A DNA stretch of 64,000 bases from contig NW_026516235.1 in assembly GCF_025602895.1 (NCBI RefSeq), positions 417,824-481,823 of the forward strand, in the 5' to 3' direction. The translations under genes and the position numbers were made by a program. Shown here in pieces: positions 36,268 through 49,395 of this stretch (position 1 is its first letter; the number at the start of each line of letters is the position of its first letter). The stretch comes from Polychytrium aggregatum (taxonomy: Eukaryota; Chytridiomycota; Chytridiomycetes; Polychytriales). The notes under the pieces are model-generated. The model saw only the letters and a program-made list of their open reading frames with translations, made no database searches and was not told where the DNA came from.

Positions 36268-39200
36268 TCACGAGTCCGCTGTAGGGGCCATATTGGGGTG
36301 GTTCATGATTGCGACATGACGAATGACATCCTTCTTGGTCAAGAAGCCATGGAGCCGGCCGTGCTTAGTGACCACCAGATAGCGGAGACCCATCTTCTTG
36401 AACAGCTCCACGACGAGCTCGATGGGAAATTGGGGCGGCACCGACATGCTGGGCCAGGGAGAGGGAGGTAAATAATTAGCCCTGACCAACACGTCCTGCC
36501 CCGAGATGCAGCTCGTCACGATATCGCGCCAAGACTCTGCCAGCAAGAGTGAAAGGCGATCGCAAAGATATCCACATACGGGGTCTGATCAATCCACGGG
36601 CGCATGTCCAGAAACTCGGGGCAGTCGGTATAGGGCCACGACTCGGAGAAGCAGCAGATCGTATCGTTGGTAACACCAGGCTTATTGCGAGCGCGGTCTA
36701 GGAACAGGATCAAAGCCAGGATCAATGCCGTGTCAAGTTGATGTCAATCGGGGTCGATAAACGTGGAGTTGGCTTAAACACTGGCTGCGCATCCGACACC
36801 ATCGCACCACTATCGCACCACCATCTGGGCACCATCCAGCTGGGCACCATCTAGCTGGACACCGCAACACATCCTTTTCTCAAAGATCGCTCGTCCAAAG
36901 AGTAGCATACCGAGTGCGAAACGGAGCTCGGCTCGGCCGACGAATCCGACAAGGACCAGCTCTTGTTTGGAGTTCACGATGGGATATCCCTTGAAGTCCG
37001 TTGACTGCAGTAAATGGTCTGGGGGAATCATCGCGTTAGCACCACGCCGGCACAAGCACAGCCCATGCAGGCTCAGACTCTTGCGCGAGTGGATTAGCAC
37101 ATCGGCGTTGATCGAATGGCTTACCAAGGCCCTCGATTGTCTCTCCATTTGCACTGATCGTCTCCAGCTCTTCCACCGGAGCCATAACCTCAGTCACGAC
37201 TGTTCCGAGCTTGTATTCTTCCCGAGAGTCCAGGAATGGATATCCGTAGAGCCGGATAAGCCCGTCGTAAATGCCCTCCTTGTCATAAGCGTTGGCAACC
37301 CATTTGCTTATCATGATTGTGATCATGATCGGAAGCACTGCCAATACGGGTCCGGATTACGAGTTAGCGTCCCGACAGCCATGATCCAGCTAACCGCACA
37401 ACCTCAGTAGAATGATCCGATCAAGCAGAGCTCGTTTCAGAACTCACCAAACGAGAGGGCTCCTGTCAACTCGAACATGATGACTGGCAATCCAATGAGC
37501 CATGGAGGTCAGCAAGGTGCATTTACCGAGTCGGCGGCCGCCTGGAGCCCAAAGTCAGCAAGTTCGATGGCGGCCAGAGCACCGAAATCGACTAGAACTT
37601 GGGTTGACCGCAGCTGCGTTGAATTGGCGCATATGGGCTCGCTAGATTGGCCCGCTTACCTGTGAGCGAAACCGTCATTCGCGTAACACCAGCTATAACA
37701 AGACACAGCAATGATCAGCACATGACTTGAACATCGTAAGCAATTAAATCTTGCAGCGCCTTCGAGCTCATGCAGAGAGTACCAGTCCTTCATATTACTC
37801 ACACAGTGCAGCAGCGGCACCGATAACTGGCAAAGATAGAAGCCGAGTCAGCACTGTAGGATAGGGACGTAACAGTGCAACACACGCTGTTTGGAGGAAG
37901 CTTACCGGCGTAGATACCAGGAGTCACGCACTCCGAAGATGAAGAGCACTCCGCAAAGAAAAATAGATCGGGATAGGACCTTGAACGATGGTTGTGAAAG
38001 CGATTGTCAGACACAGGGTGACGTTGGGTCGCGGCTAGGCACGTATCGACCTTCAGGAATATACATGCAGGAAAAACACACCTCTGCATAGACTGGACAA
38101 TGATGCCCAGGGCCCGTCCTACACAGGCGCCGATGGCCATGGTTGGGACACTGATTGACCGATAGCGTCAGTAGCTGGTGTTTAGATGAGCTGGGCATAG
38201 GACCGTTGTCTTGGCCGAGAAAGCAGTGATCGAGCCTTGGACTTACAGAATCCCACCGGGCACCTTCATGCCAAAAGTCACGATCGTCAGGGCAATCTTG
38301 ATGGCTGCTGCAACCAGTAGCAGTATCACCGTGGATCCAGTGAAGCTCTCGATGCAGAGGCCATGGAAGTCACTGTCGACTTCTTTGCACTCCCGAAAGA
38401 GATTGGATAAAAACTCGACGGTGTTGACCCTGGAATGTATATGCGTTAGTTGTGTACATCACTGTTGGATCACTTACAGAGCAGCCTGGAAGCACATCCG
38501 GTACCACGATACCGGAATCCAGCTGGATGCGATTATCCGATCACCGGACAGCAATCAGCGTCGGATGACTCACCGAAGATAGATGTGTGCGTAGCACACC
38601 ACCGAGGTTATCAGACTCATTAACGTCACTTCGGCGATCGGCCAGCTGGTCAAGACCGAGTTCCGCCGTATGGCCTCGAAGCGAAGGTTCTGAAGCCAGC
38701 GCGGCTCAAGTTAGCATACCGCGGACACGGTTGGTCGCCCTCGAATGCGTGATCATGGAGTGTGCAAGCGTCGGCCTCGGCCTCGGCTGTGACTCCAGGC
38801 TCCTTACAATCTTTATGAATAGCGCGCCGAAAATGCCCTAAAAGCGAGACACGGGAAGACGCAGCGTTAAACCAAGCTTTCTGGTAGAAACGTCGGTGGC
38901 AACGCTCAAGGCACCGGACTTACGCCCAATATGCCAAGAATGGCAAAGAAAATGAGCTCGAATCCGTGCCAATCTCGATTATAGGTGACTTGGAAAGGAA
39001 CCTGCAAATACACGAGCGGTCTCGAATTAGAATCATAACATGGAGTAAACGAGCAGCAATTCCAAGTGTATAGTGAACGTAAAGCCATGGCGCTGCTCGA
39101 TCAGCGATCGTACCAGTTTTCCAGTTCGGAAGGGATTCATAAGCTGCAGCGATATCGCCGCCACCATCGCACAAAAGAAGGACCGCCACATAGTCTGGTA

Positions 39201-41728
39201 TGGAAAGTACGACGATATCTCTTCAAGGCTAAACAAAACGCCGCCTATTGGAGTCCCAAACGACACAGAGATGCCTGCTGCAACCGCAGCACTCTGTTGT
39301 TGGGCGAACAATGCGCATTTGTTAGGGTGCACTGATTGCTTTGTTTGCAAATACTACCACCTGCATTGACCCAATGGACCCAATGGACCCAATGGACCCA
39401 ATGGACCCAATGGACCCAATGAATAGTGATGGATACGAACAGCACAAGACCAAAGCAGCCCAGATACAGGCTTAAGCCCAAGTCTCAGTCCGCGTCACAA
39501 GCCCGGCCTCCGCAAATACCGTCGTTCTTCGTGGTCCATCGCAACTACAATCGAATTCACAAGTCAGGTCCAGAGGACATACCAGAACTTCCCGTTGTTT
39601 GGCGCCGTTTTCGGCGTAAGTGTTGAAGAGGCGACTGAAAATGTGTCCGAGGCAGCAAGATATGTGAACCAAAGGGCCCTCAACGCCAAGAGACAGGCCG
39701 GAGCCCACCGATAACGGCAGCCCGATGCATTTGATCTGGAGAATCGCGGGCACGGGTGAGCTCATGGTGCGGGAATACAGCCGAGTGGGACTGATCATGG
39801 CGGCTCAAATACGCTATGATGAGCGTAATAAATCAAGCAAATGCGGCGACTCGCAGCATTCGAATACTTTTCCATCAGTGGAGAGGAGAACTTGACCGTG
39901 GCGGCAAATGATGAAAACGCAGCCCGGTCGACATACCGCAAGAGTTCTCAGTCCCAGGAACTGCTTGATGACAAATCCGCCCAGAATGGTTTTAACCTCT
40001 GGAATACCGGAGCCTGCTGCGTACCTATTTCGTAACCCAGGAGAATCGGTGAGGTTCTGGTGATGCAGGCGAACCAATAGGATCCGTTGGCAAACTTACG
40101 GAGCATAAGTTTTCACGAGCACCGAGCATACGCCGGCAAAGAGTGCTGCCCAAGCAATAAAGAGGATGCATCCGGCCATCCAGCCCCCGAAGCTGGACTG
40201 TGATCGTGCTGCTGCATTCCATGTAAGCCACTCGTCGCAGACGGCGTTTTCTGATAGCCAGAGAGAAACGCAAGTCAACCGTCTGGAGCCCAAGCGATGC
40301 TCCAGGTCATCGAACAACGACATTCAGTTTGCTGAAGGCTTCGATAGAACTGCAGCGCACTGCCACGCACATATGGCTGCATGCGTGCTGCTCAGGATCG
40401 AGACAAGTCCGAATGGATTCCGGCGTCACGCCAACGTACCGCCAATGTGCCAGCAACAAAACTTGCGATTCAGGTAGAATCCAGCAGTACAGTAGCCCTC
40501 CTTGATATCGTTGAGCCAGCCAGTGCAGACGTCGATCAAACCGGCGAGCCATCCAGTCGTGATTCCTAAGAGCCACAGCACTCGTTTGAAAAGGCCTGGT
40601 GCAAAACAAGATTCCCGGCGCTCGTACACAGAGACCACCGCGAGTACTTACCGACCAAAAATACAATGATCCAGCCCTGCGCCCGATCCCAGGCCAAATG
40701 CAGCTTGCCACGAAGACTTCGGAGCCCGTGAAGCTGCTTCATTCTGCGACGCTCTGGAGAAGCGAGACTCATCAGCGCATTTCCGCTGAATGCAAAAGTG
40801 AATCTCACAAGCCGATGCACGCACCTTTGTTGAGATCATGGATCCAGTCTTGTTCGAGCACACCGCAGTTATGTCGCAAAGAGGCAAGTTGTGGTTAGCA
40901 TTTGCAAAAGCACATGCTCCGACGATCCAATGGCGGTTTCAACGATCCGTGGCGTTCCGCTGCGACCTACCTATCGTCGTAAAGTCGGTATAGGCCACTC
41001 GGCGACTTCCGTTGTACTCATCCCATTCGTATTCTTCGAGGTCCTACGCCAACAATGCATCATTCAGTGGGCAGTTCTAGCATCTATACCTCAACACAAC
41101 GCAGTATCGCGGTGGCCTTGGCCCAACCTGTGTGCTCTGCTGTCGTCGGCGACTGAGGCTGTTGGCCTGTGTCACGACATAATGACGAAGGCTCGGCGCA
41201 TACCTTACTGCCAAGAAGAAGAGCTCGGTTCTCTTCGCTGAGGAGCGAGCCAGCAGCGGCGAATGGATTGTGGACGGAATTGCCGTCTTCGGGCTGTGTC
41301 CGATGACCATGGCTCGCCTGGGATATTGAGTGTCCTCCCGGCGCCTCCAGTCGAGATTTTCGCTTGAAGGAAGGCTGCAGCAAGCCGATATCGCTGTCGG
41401 CTGCGGTATCTTGGACATGCTGGGCTGGATGCAAGGGATTTCCAAAGTCGAGTTGATCGTTGCTTGTGGAAGGTGGAAAGCCCAGGCCGCTGGCGGGCTC
41501 CATCTGTTGAGAAGACGATGGTCCGGGCTGTGAGTCCACGGCCCAGACTGCGGCGCTGTTCGGTCCAAGACCATCGTCGAGGCTGAATATCAGGTCAGAA
41601 GTCGGCACACGCTGGGCCATGGCTGCAGGATCGGTGCTGCCGGTGCGGATGTGAGGGAGACGGGCGGTGCTGAGCAGGCGATGAGGGGAGAGGCTGTGGC
41701 CCGGCGAGCCAGCAGCGTCCGTGGCCAT
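36268..41728 (-). CDS. CLC-family chloride channel/proton exchanger with CBS region
   Basis: A many-exon gene. The N-terminus is a long Ser/Pro-rich cytosolic tail (exon 41728-41204). [19 protein letters not shown] (41043-40971) and a 24-nt micro-exon (40848-40825, DWIHDLNK) follow, then [13 protein letters not shown] exons carry [19 protein letters not shown], the selectivity motif [26 protein letters not shown] (GxEGP with the gating Glu), [38 protein letters not shown] (GxxxP), and [20 protein letters not shown]. Cytosolic CBS segments are [31 protein letters not shown] and [21 protein letters not shown]. With the gating glutamate and endosomal-type layout it is probably a Cl-/H+ exchanger of Golgi/endosome or vacuole, like Gef1. 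The 3' end after the second CBS exon is unresolved, and an alternative ATG is at 41620. Confidence 0.88.
39368..39420. repeat. 9-bp tandem array in a CLC intron
   Basis: About six copies of CCAATGGAC in an intron of the CLC gene. Confidence 0.9.
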
Positions 41729-41828
41729 TGACACGCCCTTGCGCTCGCTGTTTTTTGGGCCTGCCCCTTTGACCAAGCTGCACCCTCTCGATTGCTTTCG
41801 CAACCTCAGGACTCCAACCAACGCTACA
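41729..41828. promoter_or_regulatory. Compact divergent promoter, CLC and ESCRT-III genes
   Basis: Only about 100 bp (206 bp if the CLC ATG at 41620 is used) separate the two divergent start codons, so the core promoters must overlap. No clear TATA box. Confidence 0.4.
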
Positions 41829-43388
41829 ATGGCAAACATCATCGAGTCGGCCGCCCGGCTGCTCAAAGGCACTGCCCAGTTTGTTAGTCCTCCGATGCTG
41901 GATCGAGACAAGCGCCTCACCGAGGCTCGCTCCAACGCCAACCGCTGCACCCGCGAGCTGCGACGCGACCGAGGCGACCTCGAGAGAAAAGAGCGCAGCT
42001 TGGTAGGCCGCTGGCAAGATGTGGCAGCGAATGCTGGGCCGGACCGCACAAGCACAGCACCCATCATCGCAGGCGTCTGGGGCACCGCAGGGAGAAATCT
42101 AATGGCAAATGCCCTCTTCTATTCGCGTGGGCGACACGCCCAGCAGCTCCAACAAATCAAGATACACATCAATAAAGGCGACATGAACAAGGCCAAGATG
42201 CTCGCCCACCAGATTGTCCGATTCCGAAGAGTTTGCGACCGCAATTTTAAGGGATCTGTCATGATCGACACTCGCGCTCAGGTGAGCATTTTTGGAGCAC
42301 CTCATGTATTGCGGTTGGCCATTTGTCGTCTGGGACCAGAGTCACTTGAACACAGTACTCTCACTGACGACTCACTCGACCTCGCCCGTTCACACATAAT
42401 GCACTGTAGCTCATGCTGTCCAACCACAAAGTAAATCGCGCCGAAGTCGAGGCCGTGAAGGTAAAGCGCCCGCTGCCGAAGGGCACCCCACATTGCGCGC
42501 CGACGCAGACGAATATTGCCACTAAACCTCCGGGGCCGCTCAGGGCAGCAAATACGGAAACGCGGGCGAGAATCTAGAAACATTCAAAAAGCGCTATGAA
42601 AAATACTCGGTGAGAATGGAGACCTACGAAGATATGGAAGAGCTGCGTAAGCGTCGATTGTCTGCGTCTTTGGCTCTCGGCATAAGCATGGGACAGACTC
42701 AACCCACGCATGGCAGGGACTCGCAGTCGTGCGCTCTAACGCCAGCCTATCGATCTCTGCGTCATCCTCCACAGTCAACGAAGGAATGGATGATATCTAC
42801 CAAGACGCTGAAGAGGATAGTGAACCATCCGATTCGACTGCAACAACGGGCTTTGCGGACGATCTATTCAGAGAAACAATCGAAATCAACTCAATACTAC
42901 GTCAGGCACTGAATCCGAAACAACATCGAGAATTCGTGGATCGTCGAGCGGCGACGGTATGGCGATTGGAGCTCGGGAAGGACCATTTTGCTTTATTTAG
43001 TCGTCTGGTTGTGTCCGTGCTTCTGATGCGATTCGGCTCTGTATCCCAGCTCCTGAATGGCTCACTCAATCTACACGTTGTGCTTTACAACTCTCGAGCG
43101 CAAGCGGCTGTGATTACCGTCGGCGCTACCCTGCCCATTCCAACGCTGGAAATCAGTGTGGACATGCTGAAGCGACATCTTGCAACGGACCCGTACTCTA
43201 TTCGGCAGCTTCATCTCCAAGCTACCGATAGTACGCTCTATGATGCCATGTTTGGGTCCACCAAGAACTTTACGCTTGGCAGGCTTGGCGACAATGGTGA
43301 CTTTGAGGAGTTTCCTTTCAGCGCCAGTCTGCGAAGCCTTGGCATTCAGGGAGGAGATCGCATCCTTGTCCGCGTCGACGATAAATAG
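41829..43388 (+). CDS. ESCRT-III protein (VPS2/CHMP2-like) with novel C-terminal extension
   Basis: Five exons close in frame to 358 aa: 41829-42002, 42147-42281, 42410-42460, 42544-42646 and 42775-43388. The first about 160 residues follow the Snf7-domain plan: a basic helix 1 (RLTEARSNANRCTRELRRDR), INKGDMNKAKMLAHQIVRFRR, then an acidic helix (METYEDMEELLNEGMDDIYQDAEED) like that of Vps2/CHMP2. ESCRT-III subunits polymerise to cut membrane necks in multivesicular-body formation. About 190 more residues continue in the same exon (FADDLFRETIEINSILRQ to GIQGGDRILVRVDDK). A normal CHMP2 ends in a short MIM helix instead. The last about 60 residues have a beta-rich, ubiquitin-like feel. Whether the extension replaces the MIM cannot be told from sequence. 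Confidence 0.75.
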
Positions 43389-43855
43389 GCTATCCAAAAT
43401 GAAATGGGACACTACGTTTTGAGCCATGACAGTGGTCTTTTCTGTGACCTGAATACACCCATCCACTCATCGCATTCATGGCCAAACACAGCACCCTCGA
43501 TTTCCGCATCGCTGCACTGCGACCGGTGGTCTTCACTCGGAGGGTGGTCTTCACTCGGAGGCTGCCAAAGTGATCTGTTATATTTCTTATGGCATAGTTA
43601 GACGCATGCCATCGCATACTACGCTGACAAATGGGTGTGGGCAGGTGTCCCATTTGCTATGTGTACAGTGTAGGACCTGAGCGGCCTGCATCAGAACCCA
43701 AGGCCAGATCCGGGGCGGATGCAGCGGCCTGTGGCGCAGACTATGGCTGTCACATGATCCGCAAGCCATGCAAGACCGCTCAGACTTCTGGCGGTTCGGC
43801 GGCTGGGGGAGGGCTGTTTCTGGACCTAGGTCTGCGCTGAACATCGAGCCATTAT

Positions 43856-46800
43856 GACCACGGCGCTGATCTGGTCGGGCTGGGCCGCTTTGTTGGCGCT
43901 GACCGTAGCCGATTTTGTGCTCGCTCGGACCGAGCCGAAAGCAAAAGAAGGTGGGCAGCCATAACGAGCATAGACGGCGCCCATCCAGCATGCCGAATAA
44001 CCCAGAAACATCCTTGCCCAGACTATCGCATCGATCGGCTCCCTGGACTCGACGATCAAGCCAATGCCAGGTTTACACAGTATTCTGGGTAGGCTCAGTC
44101 TCTGCCGTGCAGGCATCGAACAGTAGCGGCATCACCCCGAGCATCCTCATCGTAACTAGTCACTGAACCGGTGCATCCAACAGACACGTGCGATACAGCC
44201 CGAAGGACAACTCCAGCTTGTTTTTCTGGCATATACAGGCTCAACAAGGCGTCCAAGTTCCTCGGCTGGTGGGTAGGAGCGACGAGGATCGTTGTGCTCC
44301 AGCTCGCTTGTCCAGCAGCGATGGCGGCTGAGATGCTTGAATGGTTTTGTTGAACCCAGTCGATCGAAAATGTCGACTTAATTTGGAGTAATGCCCTATC
44401 CAGGTGATCTGGCTCAATGGAGGCCCAGGGTGGTAAGTGTTGCGATGCTCTAATTTCTCTCCGTCGGCATGGAAACCGTCCTAACGGCCGTCTCCACAGC
44501 TCCAGTCTGGACGGCGTTTTGCTGGAGAACGGTCCTTTCCGTATGACCCAAAGCGGCGCGATAGAGATCAACGAATACAGCTGGTGGCGACACGCCAATC
44601 TCCTCTATGGTAGTATTCGGGCAAAGCGGTTGCATGGGTGTCCGTCAGTGGGAAACGGAGCTGAAGAGCCCCATATCGATCGAAATCAGAGTCATCGGGA
44701 CCCAGAACGAGGTGCCGAGAGCGAGATGTTGGGGAAGAGGTGGCGAGACGGGCGACTGACATGTTCAGGATTGCCTCAGTCGATCAGCCTGTAGGAACCG
44801 GGTTCAGCCTCGCAGATAACACATGGGCTCGCAGTGAAGCCCAAGTTGCCGAGCAGTTCATAGCCTTTTTGGATGAATGGCTAATGATTTTCCCTGAATT
44901 GAAATCGCACGAGGTGAGCCCAAGACCTTGTGAATGCGGCCGCATAGCTATTTCTAACAACTATTAATACTATGCCAGCTCTACATCTCGGGCGAGAGCT
45001 ATGCTGGTGTCTTTATTCCATTTATTGCTTCAGCCATGCTCAAGCGAAATCATCTTGGAGGCAGCAATCAGGTAAGTGCATACACTGATCGAGGACGATC
45101 AAATGCATTCCCTCGCACCAATCAAAGGCGAGCGTAGATGGTACATGTTCGAACATGCTCGACTAACGAGTCCTGGGCAATGATATCGCCAAACAAAGAC
45201 CGTGCTCAATCTGAGGGGACTGGCGATCGGAAATGGCTGGATCGACCCTCTGGCAACAGTAAGTCTTCTATGCACCAAGACCATCGACGAGTGACGATAA
45301 CGAGAGCGCTCACCACTTTACGGCCAACCCACTGCGCAGTACGAATCGTACATCCCTTTCTCGGAAATGCATCAACTGATAGCCACTCGATCCAAGGTTG
45401 GTGAAACGAAGGTTGGCTCAAGGGAGCTGACGAGTTTAAGTATCTCTGATACCATGGTTCTCGAAGGCCAGTCTAGCAGAGAAGGCTGCGTTGTGCACCA
45501 GCACATACAATTTGAATCCAACAATCAAGAACGATATCTGTGAAGCCCTTCAAAATCAGGTGCTCGCGGATACAATGACGGGGTAAGAAGCTCAGAGACC
45601 CCGACTGCTGAACCCGGCGCAACATGAAGCTGACGCCTTGGATTCAGCGGCAGGTACTGCATAAATATTTACGATGTGAGGCTGCGGGATGAGGGTCCCG
45701 ACGACGGATGTGGTCAATACAAGTGGCCTCCGGGATTGCTCCAGATGTATAAGTATCTTGAGGTATGTTTGAAACTGCTGATCCAAGGACGATCACAAAC
45801 CGATCCCGTCACATATGAACCTATGAGATACCTCACTGTTAAAGCAGTTTCAAAATATCGTATAGACGCCCGAGGTTACAAAGGCACTGAATGTCGAGAA
45901 GAGAGATCCTTGGGTAGAATGTAGTTCTGACGTTCGATCAAAACTCTCTGAAGACTCACCTCCCTCATCTGAGGTAAGCTGGGGGTCACTGATACAGACA
46001 GAGGTGCTATGGTCCTGTCAGCTAACTCGACTGTCAACCAGCTTCTACCTGAGCTATTAGAGAACATACCAATCATATTATATTAGTAAGTGATAATCTA
46101 ATTCTCGGAGCAATGGCGATCCAAACTAATCCACGATAAACCTCAGCGGGGATGTGGATTGGATATGCAACTGGATTGGCGCGCAAACAATGATTGAACG
46201 TCTGGAATGGAATGGTGAAATTGGCATGGTAAGCAACGTCATTGAATGAAAATAATGAGAATTCTCGTCCTTTGGAGATGAAAATGTTGTTTGACAACAA
46301 TCACAATTAGGGCAGCGCAGTGGAGCAACAATGGTTTATCGGCGATCGAGCCGTTGGAACCTACCAATCGGCAAGAAATTTGACATACTTCAAAGTATAC
46401 AACGGAAGCCACATGCTACCGTTTGACAAGCCAGCGGAGGCTTTGGCCATTATCAGCCAACTGATGCGCATCAGTGACACCAACATACTGCCTCCAATTT
46501 CGATAGGAAAGGTAAGCATAATAACCCGCATTATCTGACGAGTTTAGAGTGATGGATAAAAGTCGGCATATGACAAACCAAAGGCCATTGTCAATTCAGA
46601 CGAACGAGACAGAACTAGGTTCAACAGGACAAGGAGGAGAGAACGAGGCCATCCCAAAAATAGGATATTATGAACTCTTGTAAGTTTGAAATGCAGAATG
46701 AACCATCATCAGAACAAAATATTGATGCGAATTATGAACAGGTTGATTGTTGGAGCAGTGGTCATCTGCCTCTCCTGCGGATTCATAATGAAGACCAGCA

Positions 46801-46868
46801 GACACAAATGGAAACGCCTGGATCTGGTTCGCTGTTGTGGATGGAAACGGTCAGGAAGAGACTGGTAA
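43856..46868 (+). CDS. KEX1: Serine carboxypeptidase, KEX1-like, membrane-anchored
   Basis: A multi-exon S10 peptidase. A signal peptide (MTTALIWSGWAALLALTVA) is followed by DYRIDRLPGLDDQANARFTQ, YSGHVRYSP, LFFWHIQAQ, VIWLNGGPG|CSSLDGVLLENGPF, VDQPVGTGFSLAD, the nucleophile elbow YISGESYAGVFIPF, NLRGLAIGNGWIDP, the acid region YSGDVDWICNWIGAQ, and the catalytic His in YNGSHMLPFDKPAEAL. Ser, Asp and His are all present. A TM helix near 46740-46790 (LIVGAVVICLSCGFIM) with a basic cytosolic tail matches Kex1, the trans-Golgi enzyme that trims C-terminal Lys/Arg from Kex2 products. The stop used is at 46868; a GTAAGA directly there could splice to a further tail exon (46930-47380). The 3' half is more AT-rich than the 5' half. 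Several internal exon borders are approximate. Confidence 0.85.
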
Positions 46869-47407
46869 GAACACGATGATAACTAAGAATGGAGAAGAAC
46901 TTATATTTTGCTAATCAAGGATAATTTCAAGGTATGAACTATCAAGAACTGATGAGGATGAAGGATGACAAGCAATATGAAGGTCAGGCACGATGGCATG
47001 AGGAAATTATGAAGAGAGGAAGACCTTTATCGAGCAATGTACGAATGACGAAAGAAATTGGCAAATCAGAATGGAATGGATCAGTTTTCAACACAGGAGA
47101 CGTGGATCAAGGCATGGGCGGCTCCGAAAAGCGAGCGAGGAGGAGGAGAGGGATTGGCTTGGGCCAACTCCAGAGAATGGGGGCAGGCTTTGATGGGAAG
47201 TGTGGCTCAAAGAGGAGCAGACTGATTGATAAAGGATCGCGAGCGACACAATCGAAGCGATTAACAGAGCCGAGTCGGGGGAAGCTTGGGGACATTGAAA
47301 GGGCGTCGGTGAGACTCGGAGCCAGCACAGGAACGGGAAGAGAAGGATCAAAGTTCGACAGAAAATTAATAATTTATATACGATAAAAAATTTCCATTAG
47401 TATCCTC

Positions 47408-47479
47408 GGGGCCTTGGCGCAACGGTAGCGCGTCTGACTCCAGATCAGAAGGTTGTCGGTTCAAATCCGGCAGGCCTCA
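47408..47479 (+). tRNA. tRNA-Trp (CCA)
   Basis: 72 nt, no intron. Acceptor stem GGGGCCT pairs with AGGCCTC (one G-U), discriminator A. The anticodon arm CTGA-CTCCAGA-TCAG gives anticodon CCA. The T arm contains GGTTCAAATCC, a canonical B box. Only 8 bp separate it from the next tRNA. Confidence 0.95.
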
Positions 47480-47487
47480 ACCCTCTC

Positions 47488-47560
47488 GGCCGCATGGCCA
47501 AATGGATAAGGCGCTTGACTACGAATCAAGAGATTCCAGGTTCGACCCCTGGTGTGGTCG
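47488..47560 (+). tRNA. tRNA-Arg (ACG)
   Basis: 73 nt, no intron. Acceptor GGCCGCA pairs with TGTGGTC, discriminator G. Anticodon loop CTACGAA gives ACG (read as ICG). T arm CCAGG-TTCGACC-CCTGG. A T-rich terminator follows at once. Confidence 0.95.
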
Positions 47561-47600
47561 CTCTTTTTCTTTTGCTTCTGAGGGATTTTTTTTTTCTTTC
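47561..47600 (+). terminator. Pol III terminator (oligo-T)
   Basis: CTCTTTTTCTTTTGC right after tRNA-Arg, then a run of nine T. Confidence 0.7.
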
Positions 47601-49314
47601 TTCATTGTGCGCCGCCGTGGCGATGCACTAGTCATCAGGACCCCGTTTCTCGGGTCTGGTCCATCGTCAATTTGTTCGCTTATCGGAAATTTTGACCTTT
47701 TGCTTTAGTGCTCAGTTCCTGGTTCAAGTGTTGAGTCTGGACGTTTGCTGGCTGATCAATATCGGGCGCTGCATACATTCGAATATTCAAGCGGCTGACA
47801 GAGGCCCGACGACGCCATGATTTGCGGGCAATCACTCACTCATTAGAACAATAGCATTGTGGATTCGACCCCTCGCCCCAACACACTTTCTTATCGGCAA
47901 ATAACACACAAGCACGCACACTCACACACACATATATATATATACCCAAGGTTATTGAGTACTCTTGAATCTTTGTGTTGCTGGTACATTATCATCCGAT
48001 AGTTGAACCGCACTGGGCGCTGAGTAGTGATTGCATCCAAGATTTTCGACAATCACCTTCGACAGATATGGATCTTGGTCAAAATTTGTCGTTGTTCAAT
48101 GCACTATTCTATTAGCCTAGCTTTATCAATCTTGAATGGCCTTTTTGGGACTCGTATCAACCCAAGGCAGATATCGATGGCTTGTCCAATATAAGCAATA
48201 TCATCCAGCAGGTAGCGTGCCCTCGGGGGTTCAGAAGCATTTTTGGTGTTGATGCTCTCTATATCGTTCCGTATATTGATATTGGCGTCTTGGGTGGCCG
48301 TCTCACCCACAAGTATTGAAAATCCTGTCAGGTCGAGTGAGAGGAGCCCAAATTATTACAGGAATATCGGGCAAACTCGGCCAACGAAGGTTACCGCTTT
48401 TTTTATCACTGAAAATTGACCACCTTTGCACCGAACGTTCTGAAATCAATATAATTTTGTTTAGGCCTCTTCGGTCTTCAAAGTAGAGTATAGACGCGAA
48501 TTCAAATTTTAATAAAAAAATATTCCGCCTTCGAACAGCCTGGTGTCCATCATTCACCCAAGGGCAGTGGTTCCAATGGGTCCCTTTCGAACAGGCTGGC
48601 TCGCGATTTTGTCGGTCAATGAATCTCCAGGTTGGCTAGCTTTTTGCACCAACCACCATGGAAGACCGGCTGGAGCATCGCGTTGTTGGTATATTTGTTA
48701 GAACTCAGATAGGTACCTTACTCGGGAGCTGAGGTCGTTTCTTGCCCTGAATCATCGACTGCAGCACTTGAGGTAGATCCATTTTTGATGGACTGTAGTC
48801 GGAAGAGTAATAATGGAAGTGCTGGAAAATAGAATGAGAAAAAAGATTCATTTGAGCGACAGCACAATCAACATGCGATAGAGCCCCGCTTAGGCATAGA
48901 GTAGAACCAGCTCTGTGTACGAGGCTCACGTGAGGGACAGATCCACTCAGTTTGCTCGAGTGTACAAGTCAAGGCCAACTCTATGCTTGTATAGGACGAT
49001 TGCCAGTATTGCTCTTCACCTTTAGGGATCAACTAAACGATCAATCCAACTAGCCATCTTGTCGATTTCTGCTCATCTTGACGCGATGTTGGAAATCGAA
49101 AGCACTAGAATAGTCTCTCCGGCTCAATTGTAGTTTGGGTAGTGGCCGAAGCGGATACTCAGAAAACATAATATCAGAACATCAGACTATCATATTATTA
49201 TACCGTCAATGCAAATAGATAGGGTATATCCGTGCAACCAGGGATATCATAAAAGGCTATTCGGATTGGGAGGAATAATGGAAGCGGACCAACAGAACAG
49301 AGGAGCAAAAAGAG
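47601..49314. other. AT-rich gene-poor stretch between inverted tRNA pairs
   Basis: No supported gene. Contains CA/TA simple repeats near 47920-47945 and only short ORFs. Composition is clearly more AT-rich than the rest of the window. Confidence 0.6.
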
Positions 49315-49387
49315 CGACCACACCAGGGGTCGAACCTGGAATCTCTTGATTCGTAGTCAAGCGCCTTATCCATTTGGCCATGCGGCC
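49315..49387 (-). tRNA. tRNA-Arg (ACG), inverted copy
   Basis: Same 73-nt sequence as 47488-47560 on the opposite strand, including the ACG anticodon. An oligo-T terminator in the minus-strand direction lies at about 49302-49311 (AAAA AGAG on the plus strand). Confidence 0.95.
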
Positions 49388-49395
49388 GAGAGGGT

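Noticed and set aside
39368-39420. Possible CRISPR-like array
   Set aside because: Pure head-to-tail 9-bp repeats without spacers, in a eukaryotic intron.
46930-47386. ORF after the KEX1 TM segment
   Set aside because: Could be a cytosolic tail exon, but has no recognisable content and would need an unproven splice at 46866; not annotated as a gene.
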